From assembly GCA_037039925.1 (NCBI GenBank), contig JAXRKP010000432.1:102501-166500 (forward strand): DNA of 64,000 bases. Reading direction: 5' to 3'. The notes below the pieces were generated by a model. That model saw nothing but the letters and a program-made list of their open reading frames with translations. It did not search any database and was not told the DNA's origin. Of the stretch, positions 1 through 11,063 are shown in pieces. The position numbers were made by a program, and so were the translations under genes. How positions within the stretch are numbered: position 1 is the stretch's first letter; every line of letters starts with the position of its first letter. Source of the stretch: Doris montereyensis (Eukaryota; Mollusca; Gastropoda; Nudibranchia; Dorididae).

Positions 1-360
1 CAGAACCCATACACCCCCCCCCCATAAAGATAGTAATCTAAATAAAAATCTGAACAAAACTGACAATTTCCTAAACAGGACACGGCTAAAGAGACTACAA
101 ATAAAGAACGGTTTTAAAACAGCTAGGGTAAAGACATTGTACCTGCTGTTGTGACAATCACATCGTGTTTCCAAAGGGAATACCCTGGCTGTGCGACAGA
201 TATTGGCATACACACGCTAATTTCAAAACCTCTCCTCCATGATTTGTCGATTGTCAAGGGAATATCTGATCGATGAGAAAGTTAAACTTTACATGAGCCA
301 TGCAAAACCTTCTCAGTAGATAATTAGTTAACTTTTACTATGCAAAAATGTTGATCATAG
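1..360. other. No gene seen
   Basis: AT-rich sequence before the first repeat array, with a short C-run near base 16. I see no splice-flanked coding stretch, transposon motif or RNA gene. It may be intron of the minus-strand zinc-finger/helicase gene, whose later exons should lie to the left. Confidence 0.4.
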
Positions 361-2826
361 TTGGGTAATACTAATAGCTGGGTAATAGCTGGGTTAAACG
401 ATGGTCGGATTACAGATGAGTGGTATTTGGTGATGGTTGAATGATTGTTGGGTGCTGATTGAGTGATTGTTGGATGACAGTTGGGTAATAGCTGATTTAG
501 GCGATGGTCGTAATACAGATGAGTGATAATTGGATGACGTTTGAATGATTGTTGGGTGATAATTGATTGACTGTTGGGTGGTGATCCGATTACAGCCGAG
601 TGATAGTTGAGTGATTGTTGAATGACTGTTGGGTGATGGTTTACTGATTAGTGGGTGATAGTTGAGTGAGTTGAATGTGATTTTTAGGTGATATTTGAGT
701 GAGTTTTAGGTAATTTTTGGGTGATGATTGAGTGAGTTTTAGGTGATTTTTGGGTGATAATTGAGTGAGTTTTAGGTGATTTTTGGCTGATGATTGAGTG
801 AGTTTTGGGTGATTTTGGGTGATGATTGAGTGAGTTTTTGGGTGATTTTTGGGTGATGATTGAGTGAGTTTTAGGTGATTTTGGGTGATGATTGAGTGAC
901 TGTTGGGTGATGATCGGATTACGGCTGTGTGATAATTGGGTGAAGGTTGAATGATTGTTGGGGATAATTGAGTGACTGTTGGGTGATTGTTGGGTTATTG
1001 TTGGGTGATAGTTCAGTGATTGGTGGGTGATAATTGAGTGATTGATGGGTGATTGTTCGGTGATTGTTGGGTAATAATTGAGTGAAAATTGAGCGATAAT
1101 TGAGTGATTTTGGGTGATTGTTGAGTGATAATCGAGTGATTGTTGAGTGATAATTGAGTGATTGTTGGGTAATAACAAAGTGCTTATTGGCGATAATTGA
1201 GTGATTATTGGGTGATAACTGAAAGATTGTTGTGTGATAACTGAGTGATTAATGGGCGATAACTGAATTATTGGTGAGAATTGAATGATTGTTGGGTGAT
1301 AACTGTGATTGTTAGGTGATAACTGAGTGATTATTGGTGATAATTGAGTGACTGTTGGGTGATAACTGAATGATTACTGGGTGATAACTTAGTGATTGCT
1401 GGGTGATAACTGAGTGATTGCTGTGTGATATTTAACTGATTGTTGGGTGATAATTGAGTAATTGTTGGGTGATGATCGATAATTGGGTGTTTGATGTGTG
1501 ATTGTTGGGTTATAGTTGAGTGATTGGTGACTGATAATTGAGTGATTGTTGAGTGATAATAGAGTGATTGTTGCATAATAACTGTGACTTTTGGGTGATG
1601 ATTGGATTACAGCTGAGTGATAATTGGGTGATTGATGGGTAATAATTGAATGAATGTTGCGAGATAGTTGAGTGATTGTTAGGTGACAATTGGGTGATTG
1701 TTGGGTGATAGTTGAGTGATTGTTGAGTGATTGTTAAGTGATTGTTGGGTGAATGTTGGGTGATAGTTGAGTGATTGTTGAGTGATTGTTTGAGTGATTG
1801 TTGGGTGATTGTTGGTGATTGTTGAGTTATTGTTGGGTAATTGTTGAGTGATAGTTGAGTAATTGTTGAGTGATAGTTGAGTGATCGTTGTGTAAATGTT
1901 AGGTGATATTTGAGTGATAGTTGAGAGATTGTTGTATAAATGTTAGGTGATAGTTGAGTGATAGTTGAGTGATTGTTGGGTAACTGTTGGATGATTGTTG
2001 AGTGACTGTTGGATGATTGTTGAGTGATTGTTGAGTGATTGTTGGGTGACTGTTAAGTGATTGTTGAGTAACAGTTGGGTGACTGTTGAGTGATTGTTGA
2101 GTGATTGTTGGGTGACCGTTGAGTGATTGTTGAGTGATTGTTGGGTGACTGTTAAGTGACTGTTGAGTAACAGTTGGGTGACTGTTGAGTGATTGTTGAG
2201 TGATTGTTGAATAATTGTTGGGTGACTGTTGAGTGGTTGTTGGGTGACTGTTTAGTGATTGTTGAGTAATTGTTGGGTGACAGCTGAGTGATTGTTGAGT
2301 GATTGTTGGGTGACTGTTGGATGATTGTTGGATGATTGTTGAGTGATTGTTGGATGGTTGTTGTGTGATAGTTGAGTCATTGTTGGGTGATAATTGAGCA
2401 TTTTTTGGTTGATATTTGAGTGCTAGTTGAGTGATTGTTGGGTGACAATTGAGTGATTGTTGGCTAATGGTCAGATGACAGCTGTGTAATAGTTGAGTCG
2501 TTGTTGGTTGATAATCGAGTGATTCTCGGGTGATTGTCAGGTTTGAGCTGCGTGATAATTGAGTGATTGTTGGGCGATTGTCAGGTTTGAGCTGCGTGAT
2601 AATTGGGTGATTGTTGGGCGATAGTTGGGTGATTAATGGGTGATAATTGGATTATAGTTGGGTGATTATTGAGTGATTGTTGGGTGATGATTGGGTGATA
2701 ATTGGGTGATGGTTGAGTGATTGTTGCGCGATAATTGGGTAATGATTGAGTGATTGTTTAGTGATTTTTGGGTGATTGTTTGGTGATAATTGAGTGATAT
2801 TTGGGTGATTTTTTGAGTGATGAATG
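361..2826. repeat. Degenerate 11-bp minisatellite, G/T-rich on plus
   Basis: About 2.5 kb built from an 11-bp unit of the form GAGTGATTGTT / GGGTGATAATT, with many point changes. Three units make 33 bp, so frames stay open and the minus strand reads as Ser/Thr/Asn/Gln/His-rich peptides of up to 164 codons. I treat those as by-products of the repeat. The array lies directly downstream, in gene orientation, of the helicase exon at 2876-3035, so it is probably intronic. Confidence 0.9.
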
Positions 2827-2875
2827 AAATAGGTAATTGTAACTTAAGATTTGTGTTCTTCTTACTCATATATAC

Positions 2876-3035
2876 CTTTTATATTTTTTGTCTTTCATCT
2901 GCAGCTCCTCCTCAATATACCGGCCCTGCTGCGTGACTAATAGAATTTTGTCCACAATGAAAATGACCGGTCGATCATGATTTTCTTCCAGCATTAAAGC
3001 TATTGTCAAAATCGAAACTAGGGTTTTGCCTGTGC
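2876..3035 (-). CDS. SF2 helicase exon with Walker A and motif Ia (Dicer/RIG-I/FANCM type)
   Basis: Read on the minus strand, a pyrimidine-rich acceptor ending in CAG precedes base 3035 and a donor (AAAAG then GTATAT) follows base 2876. The exon encodes GTGKTLVSILTIALMLEE, the Walker A/P-loop and following helix, then PVIFIVDKILLVTQQGRYIE, a motif Ia resembling the LVxQQ segment of Dicer, FANCM and RIG-I helicases. It joins the exon ending at 8076, which supplies the Q-motif and the first residues of the P-loop (..VVYLP). The intron would be about 5 kb and carries LINE fragments and minisatellites. As written, the two exons meet one base out of frame, because the upstream exon has CCCC where CCC would give a standard P-loop. 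The remaining helicase motifs are not in the window. The SF2 assignment is strong; the subfamily is uncertain. Confidence 0.75.
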
Positions 3036-3244
3036 CTGGAAAAGAAGAAAAACAAATTACCCAAAAATATACGACTTGCTAAGAAACATGTAAAACATTT
3101 GTTACAAAATTTGTTTATCAGCAGTCAGAGATACAAAGCTACAAGAGCTTTTATTATGGTGTCATTTATACGCCATTCTAGGACAAGACTGACGTGAAAC
3201 AACTCTAACCACTTAACGATGCCAACTCAGACGAATCATTCGTG

Positions 3245-4395
3245 AACACTTCAGTCTTCAGTAACTTCTTTCTAAAAACACAAGCAATGCCATGGTAAAC
3301 AGCATTTTACAGATGAATACCTCAGTCTTCAGTAACTTCTTTCTAAAAACACAAGCAATGCCATGGTAAACAGCATTGTACAGAAGAATACTTCAGTCTT
3401 CAGTAACTTCTTTCTAAAAACACAAGCAATGCCATGGTGAACAGCATTTTACAGGTGAATACTTCAGTCTTCAGTAACTTCTTTCTAAAAATACAATCAC
3501 TGCCATGGTAAACAGCATTTTACAGGTGAATACTTCAGTCTTCAATAACTTCTTTCTAAAAATACAATCACTGCCATGGTAAACAGCATTTTACAGGTGA
3601 ATACTTTAGTCTTCAATAACTTCTTTCTAAAAATACAATCACTGCCATGGTAAACAGCATTTTACAGGTGAATACTTCAGTCTTCAGTAACTTCTTTCTA
3701 AAAATACAAACTGCCATGGTAAACAGCATTTTACAGGTGAATACTTCAGTCTTCAGTAACTTCTTTCTAAAAATACAATCACTGCCATGGTAAACAGCAT
3801 TTTACAGGTGAATACTTCAGTCTTCAGTAACTTTTTCTAAAAACACAAGCAATGCCATGGTAAACAACATTTTACAGGTGAATACTTCAGTCTTCAGTAA
3901 CTTCTTTCTAAAAACACAAGCAATGCCATGGTAAACAGCATTGTACAGAAGAATACTTCAGTCTTCAGTAACTTCTTTCTAAAAACACAAGCAATGCCAT
4001 GGTAAACAGCATTGTACAGAAGAATACTTCAGTCTTCAGTAACTTCTTTCTAAAAACACAAGCAATGACATGGTAAACAGCATTTTACAGGTGAATACTT
4101 CAGTCTTCAATAACTGCTCTTTCTGAAAATACAATCACTGCCACTGCCATGGTAAACAGCATTTTACAGGTGAATACTTCAGTCTTCAGTAACTTCTTTC
4201 TAAAAACACAAGCAATGCCATGGTGAACAGCATTTTACAGGTGAATACTTCAGTCTTCAATAACTGCTCTTTCTAAAAATACAATCACTGCCACTGCCAT
4301 GGTAAACAGCATTTTACAGGTGAATACTTCAGTCTTCAGTAACTTCTTTCTAAAAATACAATCACTGCCATGGTAAACAGCATTTTACAGGTGAA
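3245..4395. repeat. 71-bp minisatellite, about 16 copies
   Basis: The unit begins GTGAATACTTCAGTCTTCAG and contains the core GCCATGGTAAACAGC. The copies are highly alike, with two main variants (AAACACAAGCAATG versus AAATACAATCACTG). It lies inside the large intron of the minus-strand helicase gene. No coding content recognised. Confidence 0.93.
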
Positions 4396-4619
4396 TGCTC
4401 CGAGCCCTGCCTTTTGGTTTTTTATCCTGGGCTTAACTATGTGTACTGATTTAGCTATTCTATTATTATTTATTCTGTTTACATGCCCATACTATCTCAG
4501 TTAATGTTTTTATATCTTGGTTTTATGCTTTGGTTTGATCTTTTTTTGTTGTGTTTCAGATTTTGTCTCTTTCAGTTTTCCCGAATACTCTCCTTAGACA
4601 TTTCATTTCTGCTGCTTGT

Positions 4620-5114
4620 ACTATACTGTATTCCTACTGGGTACTGTCTAAGGTCCAGGTTTCGCTGCCATAGAGGAGAGTAGAACAATAAACTGTGTTG
4701 TATACTGCCGTTTTAGTTGTAGTTGAGTCTGAGTCCCACAGATGATGCTATGGTCCTGCATTTGCTTGTGCGTGTGAAAAAGCAAAGCGATACCATCGGC
4801 GAAGTCTAGGTCGTTAACTTGTTTTGTCAAAGTCAATTGAAGGTCATTTCTACTCCCGTCTGTTGCATTTTTCATGAGGAAGTCGATGGCTAAAAGAAAC
4901 AAAAATGGAGAAAAAGACAGCCTTGGTGAACTCCCGTCTTGATGCTATAAGATTCAGAGACTTCTCCAGCGTGTGCTACTTTCGCAGTCATATTTCCATA
5001 TGATTTCTATATTATTCTTGTAAGTTTTAAGGGTATTCCATCATGTCGCAGGAGTTTCCAAAGAGAATCCCTATGGAGGCTGTCAAACTTTGAAAGCATT
5101 TGACAGCCTCCATA
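4620..5114 (-). mobile_element. RTE-like LINE fragment: reverse transcriptase palm
   Basis: On the minus strand, codons matching a non-LTR reverse transcriptase run from about 5114 down to 4690: a FDSLHRDSLWKLL segment, then SYSIKTGVHQGCL (the TGVRQGC box) and NDLDFADGIALL, where the catalytic FADD is FADG. A further piece, YNTVYCSTLLYGSETWTLDS, lies at about 4725-4635, downstream of the catalytic box. Frames change several times and part of the 3' region is missing, so this is a dead fragment. It differs in RT sequence from the LINE-A copies and abuts one at a foldback junction. Confidence 0.8.
5072..5114. repeat. Perfect 16-bp inverted repeat at LINE-LINE junction
   Basis: TATGGAGGCTGTCAAA, an 11-base spacer, then its exact reverse complement. 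The arms are the reverse transcriptase codons KAFDSLH present once on each strand, at the point where the RTE-like and LINE-A fragments meet. Confidence 0.85.
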
Positions 5115-5180
5115 TCTGTTTTACATTTGGTTTATTTAGTTCTTCTATTTTGAGTTTAGTAGCTTTCTTTTCGATCTTTT

Positions 5181-5437
5181 CTGTTTATTTTCCTCATTCA
5201 GTAACCTTATTTTAGCAATCACTACGTGATAATCACTAAATATTTCAGCTCCTCTGTTTATTTTCCTCATTCAGTAATCATAATTTAGCAATCACTACGT
5301 GATGATCACTAAATATATCAGCTCCTCTGTTTATTTTCCTCATTCAGTAATCTTATTTTAGCAATCACTACGTGATGATCCCTAAATATTTCAGCTCCTG
5401 TGTTTAGTCTTGCACGTGATGATCCCTAAATATTTCA
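5181..5437. repeat. 73-bp tandem repeat of the LINE endonuclease SDH segment
   Basis: Three full copies and a partial fourth. On the minus strand each unit encodes the C-terminal endonuclease segment (IFSDHHVVIAKIRLLNEENK). The homologous LINE-A copy at about 19,340-19,410 has it once, so the array arose by amplification inside coding sequence. Confidence 0.88.
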
Positions 5438-5445
5438 TTGCATTG

Positions 5446-5628
5446 TACAGTAGTCACTAGATAAACGCACGCCCTTTGGGCGCAGGGAAAAATCGTGCTT
5501 TTATGCATACCGTGTGTTTATGAGAACACTTTTATTATTATGTAGTAAATATTAGGTCAGCATATGTAGGCGTGTGTTTATGTAGAGTGTGCTTTTATGA
5601 AGTATGTTTTTATCCAGCGACTACTGTA
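5446..5628. mobile_element. TA-flanked MITE (pogo/Tc1-like ends), 183 bp
   Basis: It begins TACAGTAGTCACTAGATAAA and ends with the near-exact reverse complement (TTTATCCAGCGACTACTGTA), giving terminal inverted repeats of about 20 bp bounded by TA. There is no coding capacity. It sits within the minus-strand LINE-A copy, so it inserted later. Similar single ends occur near 31,365 (TACAGTAGTCGCCGCGTAAG) and 15,224. Confidence 0.82.
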
Positions 5629-6830
5629 CTGTAAAAAAAGAAACTGCTAACTATTATGTAGTCTGTGAGTGACTTTTCACATATTTTCATTTCCTCTTGT
5701 ACATTTGTGAATATCTTGATATAGAAAAAAGGTATTATCTTTTTTTATGTTATTTTTAGGCAAAAATCTATTAGTAGTCTCTCCATTTGGAGAAGTTGTT
5801 GTCTCTCCTCCTTTGCCTATTACTCCTCCTGGTATTTGTACATTGTTGCATACTCTAGCGTTTAAATCTGCTAAAAGCATTAGTTCCTGTTTGGGTTTGA
5901 GATTGTCTTTAGCTATTTGTAAAAAAAAATTCGATGATACATTTTCTTCTTTGGTGGCATCTCCGTTTGGTCTATAAGCTATTAATAATTTAATCTATCT
6001 TGCTTTTGGTTTTAATATTTACCTTTCATAGTCGTGGGCTTATAAATTTCCAATTTTCTATTAGCTTTTCATGCCTTTTATGCACTAGGAGGCCTAATCC
6101 TACTCAGCTCTATCTTTGACATCTACTTATGAGAATATTAAAATATGATTTGGTCCTATATTTTCTGTCCTTTGTTCTTCTTCTTTGTTTTGTGGTGGCT
6201 AAAATTTACCTTGAATTATTCCATTTCTTCAGCCAATTCTAACTCTTTTCCTTTATTACCCTAATATTCCATATTTTCTTCAGCCAATTCTAACTCTTTT
6301 TCATTCTTACTCTTACATTTCATGTTAAAAAAATCAGTCCGTGTTTGTTTCCAGGGTCGTCTCCTTAACTTCAATCGGGGTATATCATATTTAGTTCTCT
6401 GAATCTTTTAGTTTTGGGTAGGCAGGTGATTAGCCCACTGTACCCTAGGTAGATGGTAGGGCTGCCACCTTGGGGCCCTCTTCTGGGCCTTGTTTGTGAT
6501 TATCTGTCGGGCTTAACTCCTTCAAACAAGACCGGGCCTGGAAGGCAACAGGTTGTTATTTTATCACAAAATTAGCTCCCTTAGCCTTTTGTCAAACAAG
6601 GCCGGAATGCAAGGTAGCAGGTTGTTCAGGTCAGCCAATACCCTCCTGCAAGGCAACAGGTTGTGATTTTCTGTCGGCGTTAACTCCCTTAGGCTTTGGT
6701 CAGTTAAGACCCGCCTGAAAGGCAGCAGAAGACTCATAGGGGGGGGGACCACATAATCCCCGTACAAGTGCAAGCACCTTCCCATTGCCCGGGTCTAATA
6801 TGTAGGACAGTAAAATATCAAATTCAGGAG

Positions 6831-7440
6831 AATCTTTAGATACTAAACATTCAGATTCAAAGAACGCACACAGAAGAATGTACATAAATGATGTAGGATA
6901 AAATGTCAACTGGAGCTGATACATAATCTCATTCCCATTAAAGCCCCTATTACATTATACGATAAGTGCCCAACAGATTGCAACAATCTTGTCGACCAAT
7001 CATTGATCGATCATAAACAAACCATTGGTCAACGAATTGGGTAGTGTGATAAGAATGGCATATGATAACCGGCGACAAGCAGTCAATCTGTGGACAATCA
7101 ACTCAATCAGACAGTGCCTGATATTTGTTGTACGATCGCCGGCTGACTAAGGCAGGAAATGGTCGACGACTGGCATCTTGTTGAAGATTGCCACGCCTAT
7201 TCTATGACAAAGATCATGTTTACAAACTTATCTTAAATGACATCCCAAGTTTTTAAACAAATACACTAGATTCGGAATCAGCACATTAAAATTAGCAAAC
7301 TGACTCGCAATGGTCACGTTTCCTTGCATGTTTAAACTTTTAGTCTAAAACCCTATTTAAATACAAGTAAACATTGTGCACGTGTTCCTGTCTAGACAAT
7401 ACCAAACGTCTCGCCAGTCGTTGTTGTTCGTCAAGATTAT
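6831..7440. other. Unassigned intronic sequence
   Basis: Non-repetitive sequence inside the presumed large intron of the minus-strand helicase gene. I see no conserved coding stretch or element boundary. Confidence 0.4.
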
Positions 7441-7469
7441 TTAATGTAATAGCAAACCCATCGCACGGT

Positions 7470-8000
7470 TGTTGGACGATGGTTGCCGATCGTGATGTGC
7501 ATGGTCACAACACTTAACAACATCGATGGTTGCCGATCGTGATGTGCATGGTTCATCAACACGATTGACAACACAATGGTTGGCGATCGTGATGTGCATG
7601 GTCACAACACTTGACAACACAATGGTTGGCGATCGTGATGTGCATGGTCACAACACTTGACAACACAATGGTTGCCGATCGTGATGTGCATGGTCACAAC
7701 ACTTAACAACATGATGGTTGCCGATCGTGATGTGCATGGTCACAACACTTAACAACACGATGGTTGCCGATCGTGATGTGCATGGTCACAACACTTAACA
7801 ACACAATGGTTGCCGATCGTGATGTGCATGGTTCGATCAACGCTTGACACACGATGGTTGCCGATCAACAACAACAATGGTTGCCGATCGTGATGTGCAT
7901 GGTCACAACACTTGACAACACAATGGTTGCCGATCGTGATGTGCATGGTCACAACACTTGACAACACAATGGTTGGCCCAATGGTAGACCCATTCGGTTG
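7470..8000. repeat. 46-bp minisatellite, about 11 copies
   Basis: The unit is GATGGTTGCCGATCGTGATG followed by TGCATGGTCACAACACTTAACAACAC. It is intronic, about 75 bp from the donor of the zinc-finger/Q-motif exon. The frames that stay open through it are artefacts of the repeat. Confidence 0.9.
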
Positions 8001-8075
8001 GCCCAATCATCGCCAATCATGTAGTAATAGGAGCTTAACCAACAAGAAGGCAAAACAAAAACAAATCATATTTAC

Positions 8076-9527
8076 CTGTGGGGAAGGTAGACGACACAGT
8101 CTTGATTCATAGTTTGTGTCATCAGTTCAACTTGATAAGACCTAGGATACGTCTTTGTTACATTGAAGCCCCTTGTAAACAGGACGCCATTGCTTACATC
8201 CATCGTTTTCTTAACATTTCCCAAATCTATTTCCTCTGCTTTAGAATAGGTTACATACCAACGATGTGTGTTGCCCTTCAAATGAGCATCGTAACTGTCC
8301 TTTGTGTTCATAGATTTATTACAGAGTTCACATATATGGGGAAAGGCACTACTTCTTCTCACTTCAGAGGGTTTCACCTTTGGCACTGCTGGTGGAGTGG
8401 AGGTTCTGTCAGCAAAGTTTTCAGCATCAGTTATGTTTTGAACGTTATTTTGCCTTTCCTCAAAATCATCTTGGGTAAAGTCATGGTCAGAGGTTTCATC
8501 CATATCAATATTTCTGACGCGATCACCACTTCTTGATGTGTTTGAGGCAACTGGCTTTTCATGACATCAAGTGAGCCATCGAAATCTGCATTTTGGGTAG
8601 AAAATGTGCTCCTGTGTCAGGATGGTTGTTTGCCTCGGATTGTGTGCTTCCTCTTGCATTGCCTGGTGATGAGGTATCTCTGGAGTAACCAGACAGGTTT
8701 GTACCAGAAAAAGAGGATGATTCTTCATTCGCATTACCATGATTGGCTCCTGGGTTTGCAGAAGCATTTCCTCCGTTACTAGTATTGTTCAAAAGTGAAC
8801 TTGTCGCAGATGGATTTGGAGAGACTTGGGGACTTGCGCCTTGTTTTTGGCCCTTGACAGCAGGAAATGAATCAACATTGGCTTGTGGGCTTTTGCATAG
8901 GTCAATAAATCCTTTTGACTTTCAGACATCACATCCCCTGTACCCATAGGCGTCAAGCCAGGAAGTTGTGCAGTAGCATTTCCAATAAGGGGCAATGATA
9001 AGTCTACACAATTATTTTCTTCCAATCCAGAATCACTGGTTCTAGGTGGTAATGCAGGTACTTTTCTGTATTTCTGCTCTACCAAATGTCCTGGTATCCC
9101 TTGGTGAATCCTTAATTCTTCGATGGTATTCAAAGGCTCTCTACAGACGTCACAAAAGAACCAGGTCACACCATCCTTGTCTGTAATCTTTCTTGCATTT
9201 TCAAGATCAGGAATACATTCCCAGTCACAAGCCAAAAGCTCGGTAATGCGTTTGTGCTTGTTTGAGCTAAAATGCTGAATTACAGGAACTTCCCCTGTAA
9301 AGGTCATGTTACACGCTTTATGATTGAAGGAGGGTTTCACAACCTGTGTCTGAGTCTGACTAAGGTCATTTGTAAAATCGTGTGATAATGCTTCTTTGTC
9401 CTGTGGGGACAACATTAGCATTGTTTTCCTATGCGTTCTGCCTTTAAAGTGTTCTTTCGCACTATTCATACATTAAAATGGAACCTTGCAAACTTTGCAC
9501 TGAAGCAAACCTGACATTGTTGTAATC
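8076..9527 (-). CDS. Zinc-finger / helicase Q-motif exon of the same gene
   Basis: This is the N-terminal coding block. An acceptor (CCCCAG) precedes base 9527 and a donor (CACAG then GTAAAT) follows base 8076. Four C2H2 fingers share a Cys-x2-Cys-x12-His-x5-His layout, the U1/JAZ type that often binds double-stranded RNA. Finger 1 (CKVCKVPF...EHFKGRTH, about 9497-9431) carries an in-frame TAA at 9473-9475. Finger 2 lacks its first Cys (His instead). Finger 3 is CDVCREPLNTIEELRIHQGIPGH. Finger 4 is CELCNKSMNTKDSYDAHLKG. A Ser/Asn/Gly-rich linker lies between fingers 3 and 4 (about 8820-8560). The block ends PRSYQVELMTQTMNQDCVVYLP, the Q-motif leading into the P-loop of Dicer/RIG-I/FANCM helicases. 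The frame changes near 8830, 8600, 8540 and at the CCCC at the exon end. The combined architecture suggests an RNA-sensing or RNA-processing helicase; that role is inference. Confidence 0.72.
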
Positions 9528-9835
9528 CTGGGGATTAGACTGGAAATTGATGCAAATTGCTGTTCTCCAGATGTGCAAGCTATAACGTTCAGAAATGTTT
9601 CCACCTAAAACGACAACAAAAAAACAAGACAGAATAAGAATGAATAGAGTCTGGTTGTTTGGCAACCCGGGAGACCACTCCCTACTGACGAGCTCCTCGT
9701 AGCATGAATACCACACCACACAATGAAAACAGGAGGGCTATTTTCGTCACTCAATCTGGTGCTACTCTATTGTAAATTTGGTTGGATTTAGCTTCATAAC
9801 ATTTAATTATCGGCATTTTAGCGCAGTCGTGAAGT

Positions 9836-10205
9836 AGGGAAATTTGACACAGTTGGTTAAATTTATCATTGTTTTCAGGAAATTTGACACAGTTGGTTAA
9901 ATTTATCATTGTTTTCATGGAAATTTGACACAGTTGGCTAAATTTATCATTGTTTTCAGGGAAATTTGACACAGTTGGCTAAATTTATCATTGTTTTCAG
10001 GGAAATTTGACACAGTTGGCTAAATTTATCATTGTGTTCAGGGAAATTTGACACAGTTGGCTAAATTTATCATTGTTTTCAGGGAAATTTGACACAGTTG
10101 GCTAAGTTTATCATTGTTTTCAGGGAAATTTGATACAGTTGGCTAAATTTATCATTGTTTTCAGGGAAATTTGACACAGTTGGCTAAATTTATCATTGTT
10201 TTCAG
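9836..10205. repeat. 41-bp minisatellite, about 9 copies
   Basis: The unit is GGGAAATTTGACACAGTTGG followed by CTAAATTTATCATTGTTTTCA, 40-42 bp long. It lies upstream of the zinc-finger exon block in gene orientation. No coding content recognised. Confidence 0.92.
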
Positions 10206-10900
10206 GGAAAGGCACGACAGCGGGGCTTTCCTGTTATTTCGATTTCATTTTACTTTTTTTTTGGTTGATTTTTCTTGCTTTGTTTTTGGTGGGACTTGAG
10301 GGTTCTGGAGGTTATTTTTGTTTTTGTCGGGGTTTTTTATGTGCTTTTTGTTGCTCCTTTGGTATGAGCCCTTGTCTAATCTCAGATGATCGCGTCGGCT
10401 CTTCCTAGGAACCTTAAACTGCTTTTCAGCAGCTGCACAATTTGCCTCTCCCAAATTTTGAAATAAACAAGAACAGAAAATAGGTACCACGAAAAAAAAA
10501 ACACATCAAGAAAAATATTCAATAATACATGTACAAGCTGACAAAGTTGCCAGTAGATTGTCGCCATTTTCCCAAACAGCAAGCAGCTAACCTGATTTAA
10601 AAACTTCATTTTTTTTTTAAGATTCTGCTCAGAACAAATTTTGTTTTGCTTTTTATTTTTATACTATAAAATAAGACAAACAAAACAAATCTGAAGAGAC
10701 AAAGGAAAATAAAGAAATGTATATGTATTAGCCACAGAGCAGTGTGACGAAGACTTGAGCGTTGTAAGATACCATGTGCTGTGTAAATCAACAAAGAAGT
10801 CTAAGGAGTGAAGAGGCTGGGAAGCTGGTGGAATTTTCCGAGTGTGGGAATGAATTCTTTGATTGGAATGTGAAGAGAAGTTGGAAAACAGTGTGTCAAA
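10206..10900. other. No gene seen
   Basis: Homopolymer-rich AT sequence with runs of T and A near 10,490 and 10,610. It could be upstream intron or leader of the minus-strand zinc-finger/helicase gene. I could not identify a first coding exon for that gene. Confidence 0.35.
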
Positions 10901-10904
10901 TCAA

Positions 10905-11063
10905 ATGTACAGAGATAGACTCACCCTTTGTACAGACATAGACTCACCCTTTGTACAGAGATAGACTCACCCTTTGTACAGAGATAGACTCACCCTTTGT
11001 ACAGAGATAGACTCACCCTTTGTACAGCGATAGACTCACCCTTTGTACAGAGATAGACTCACC
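10905..11063. repeat. 23-bp tandem repeat, about 7 copies
   Basis: The unit is ACAGAGATAGACTCACCCTT followed by TGT. Copies are nearly identical, which suggests recent expansion. Confidence 0.92.

Larger units (their letters stand above)
5115..6830 (-). mobile_element. LINE-A copy, 5' region and endonuclease domain (interrupted)
   Basis: This minus-strand copy is colinear with the plus-strand copy at 18,300-19,490. Both share the 5' region (CTACCTAGGGTACAGTGGGC), the CATAAAAGGCATGAAAAGC segment and apurinic-endonuclease motifs: LLADLNARVCNNV (the GDxNA box), NTFFLYQDIHKCTR and IFSDHHVVIAKIRLL (the SDH box). The 5' region contains several imperfect duplications ending in ACAACCTGTTGCCTTGCAG. 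A 73-bp coding segment is tandemly repeated at 5181-5437 and a MITE interrupts the element at 5446-5628. Frameshifts and stops are frequent, so it is inactive. The family appears to be an APE-type LINE; the clade is not certain. Confidence 0.82.

Noticed and set aside
684..1576. Long minus-strand Ser/Thr/Asn/Gln/His-rich frames
   Set aside because: They follow the 11-bp repeat exactly (three units per 11 residues), have no start context or splice sites, and exist only because the unit lacks stops.
7749..8006. Regular array of near-identical units, CRISPR-like at first sight
   Set aside because: Units are contiguous 46-bp tandem copies without unique spacers, in a eukaryotic intron. The same holds for every array in the window.
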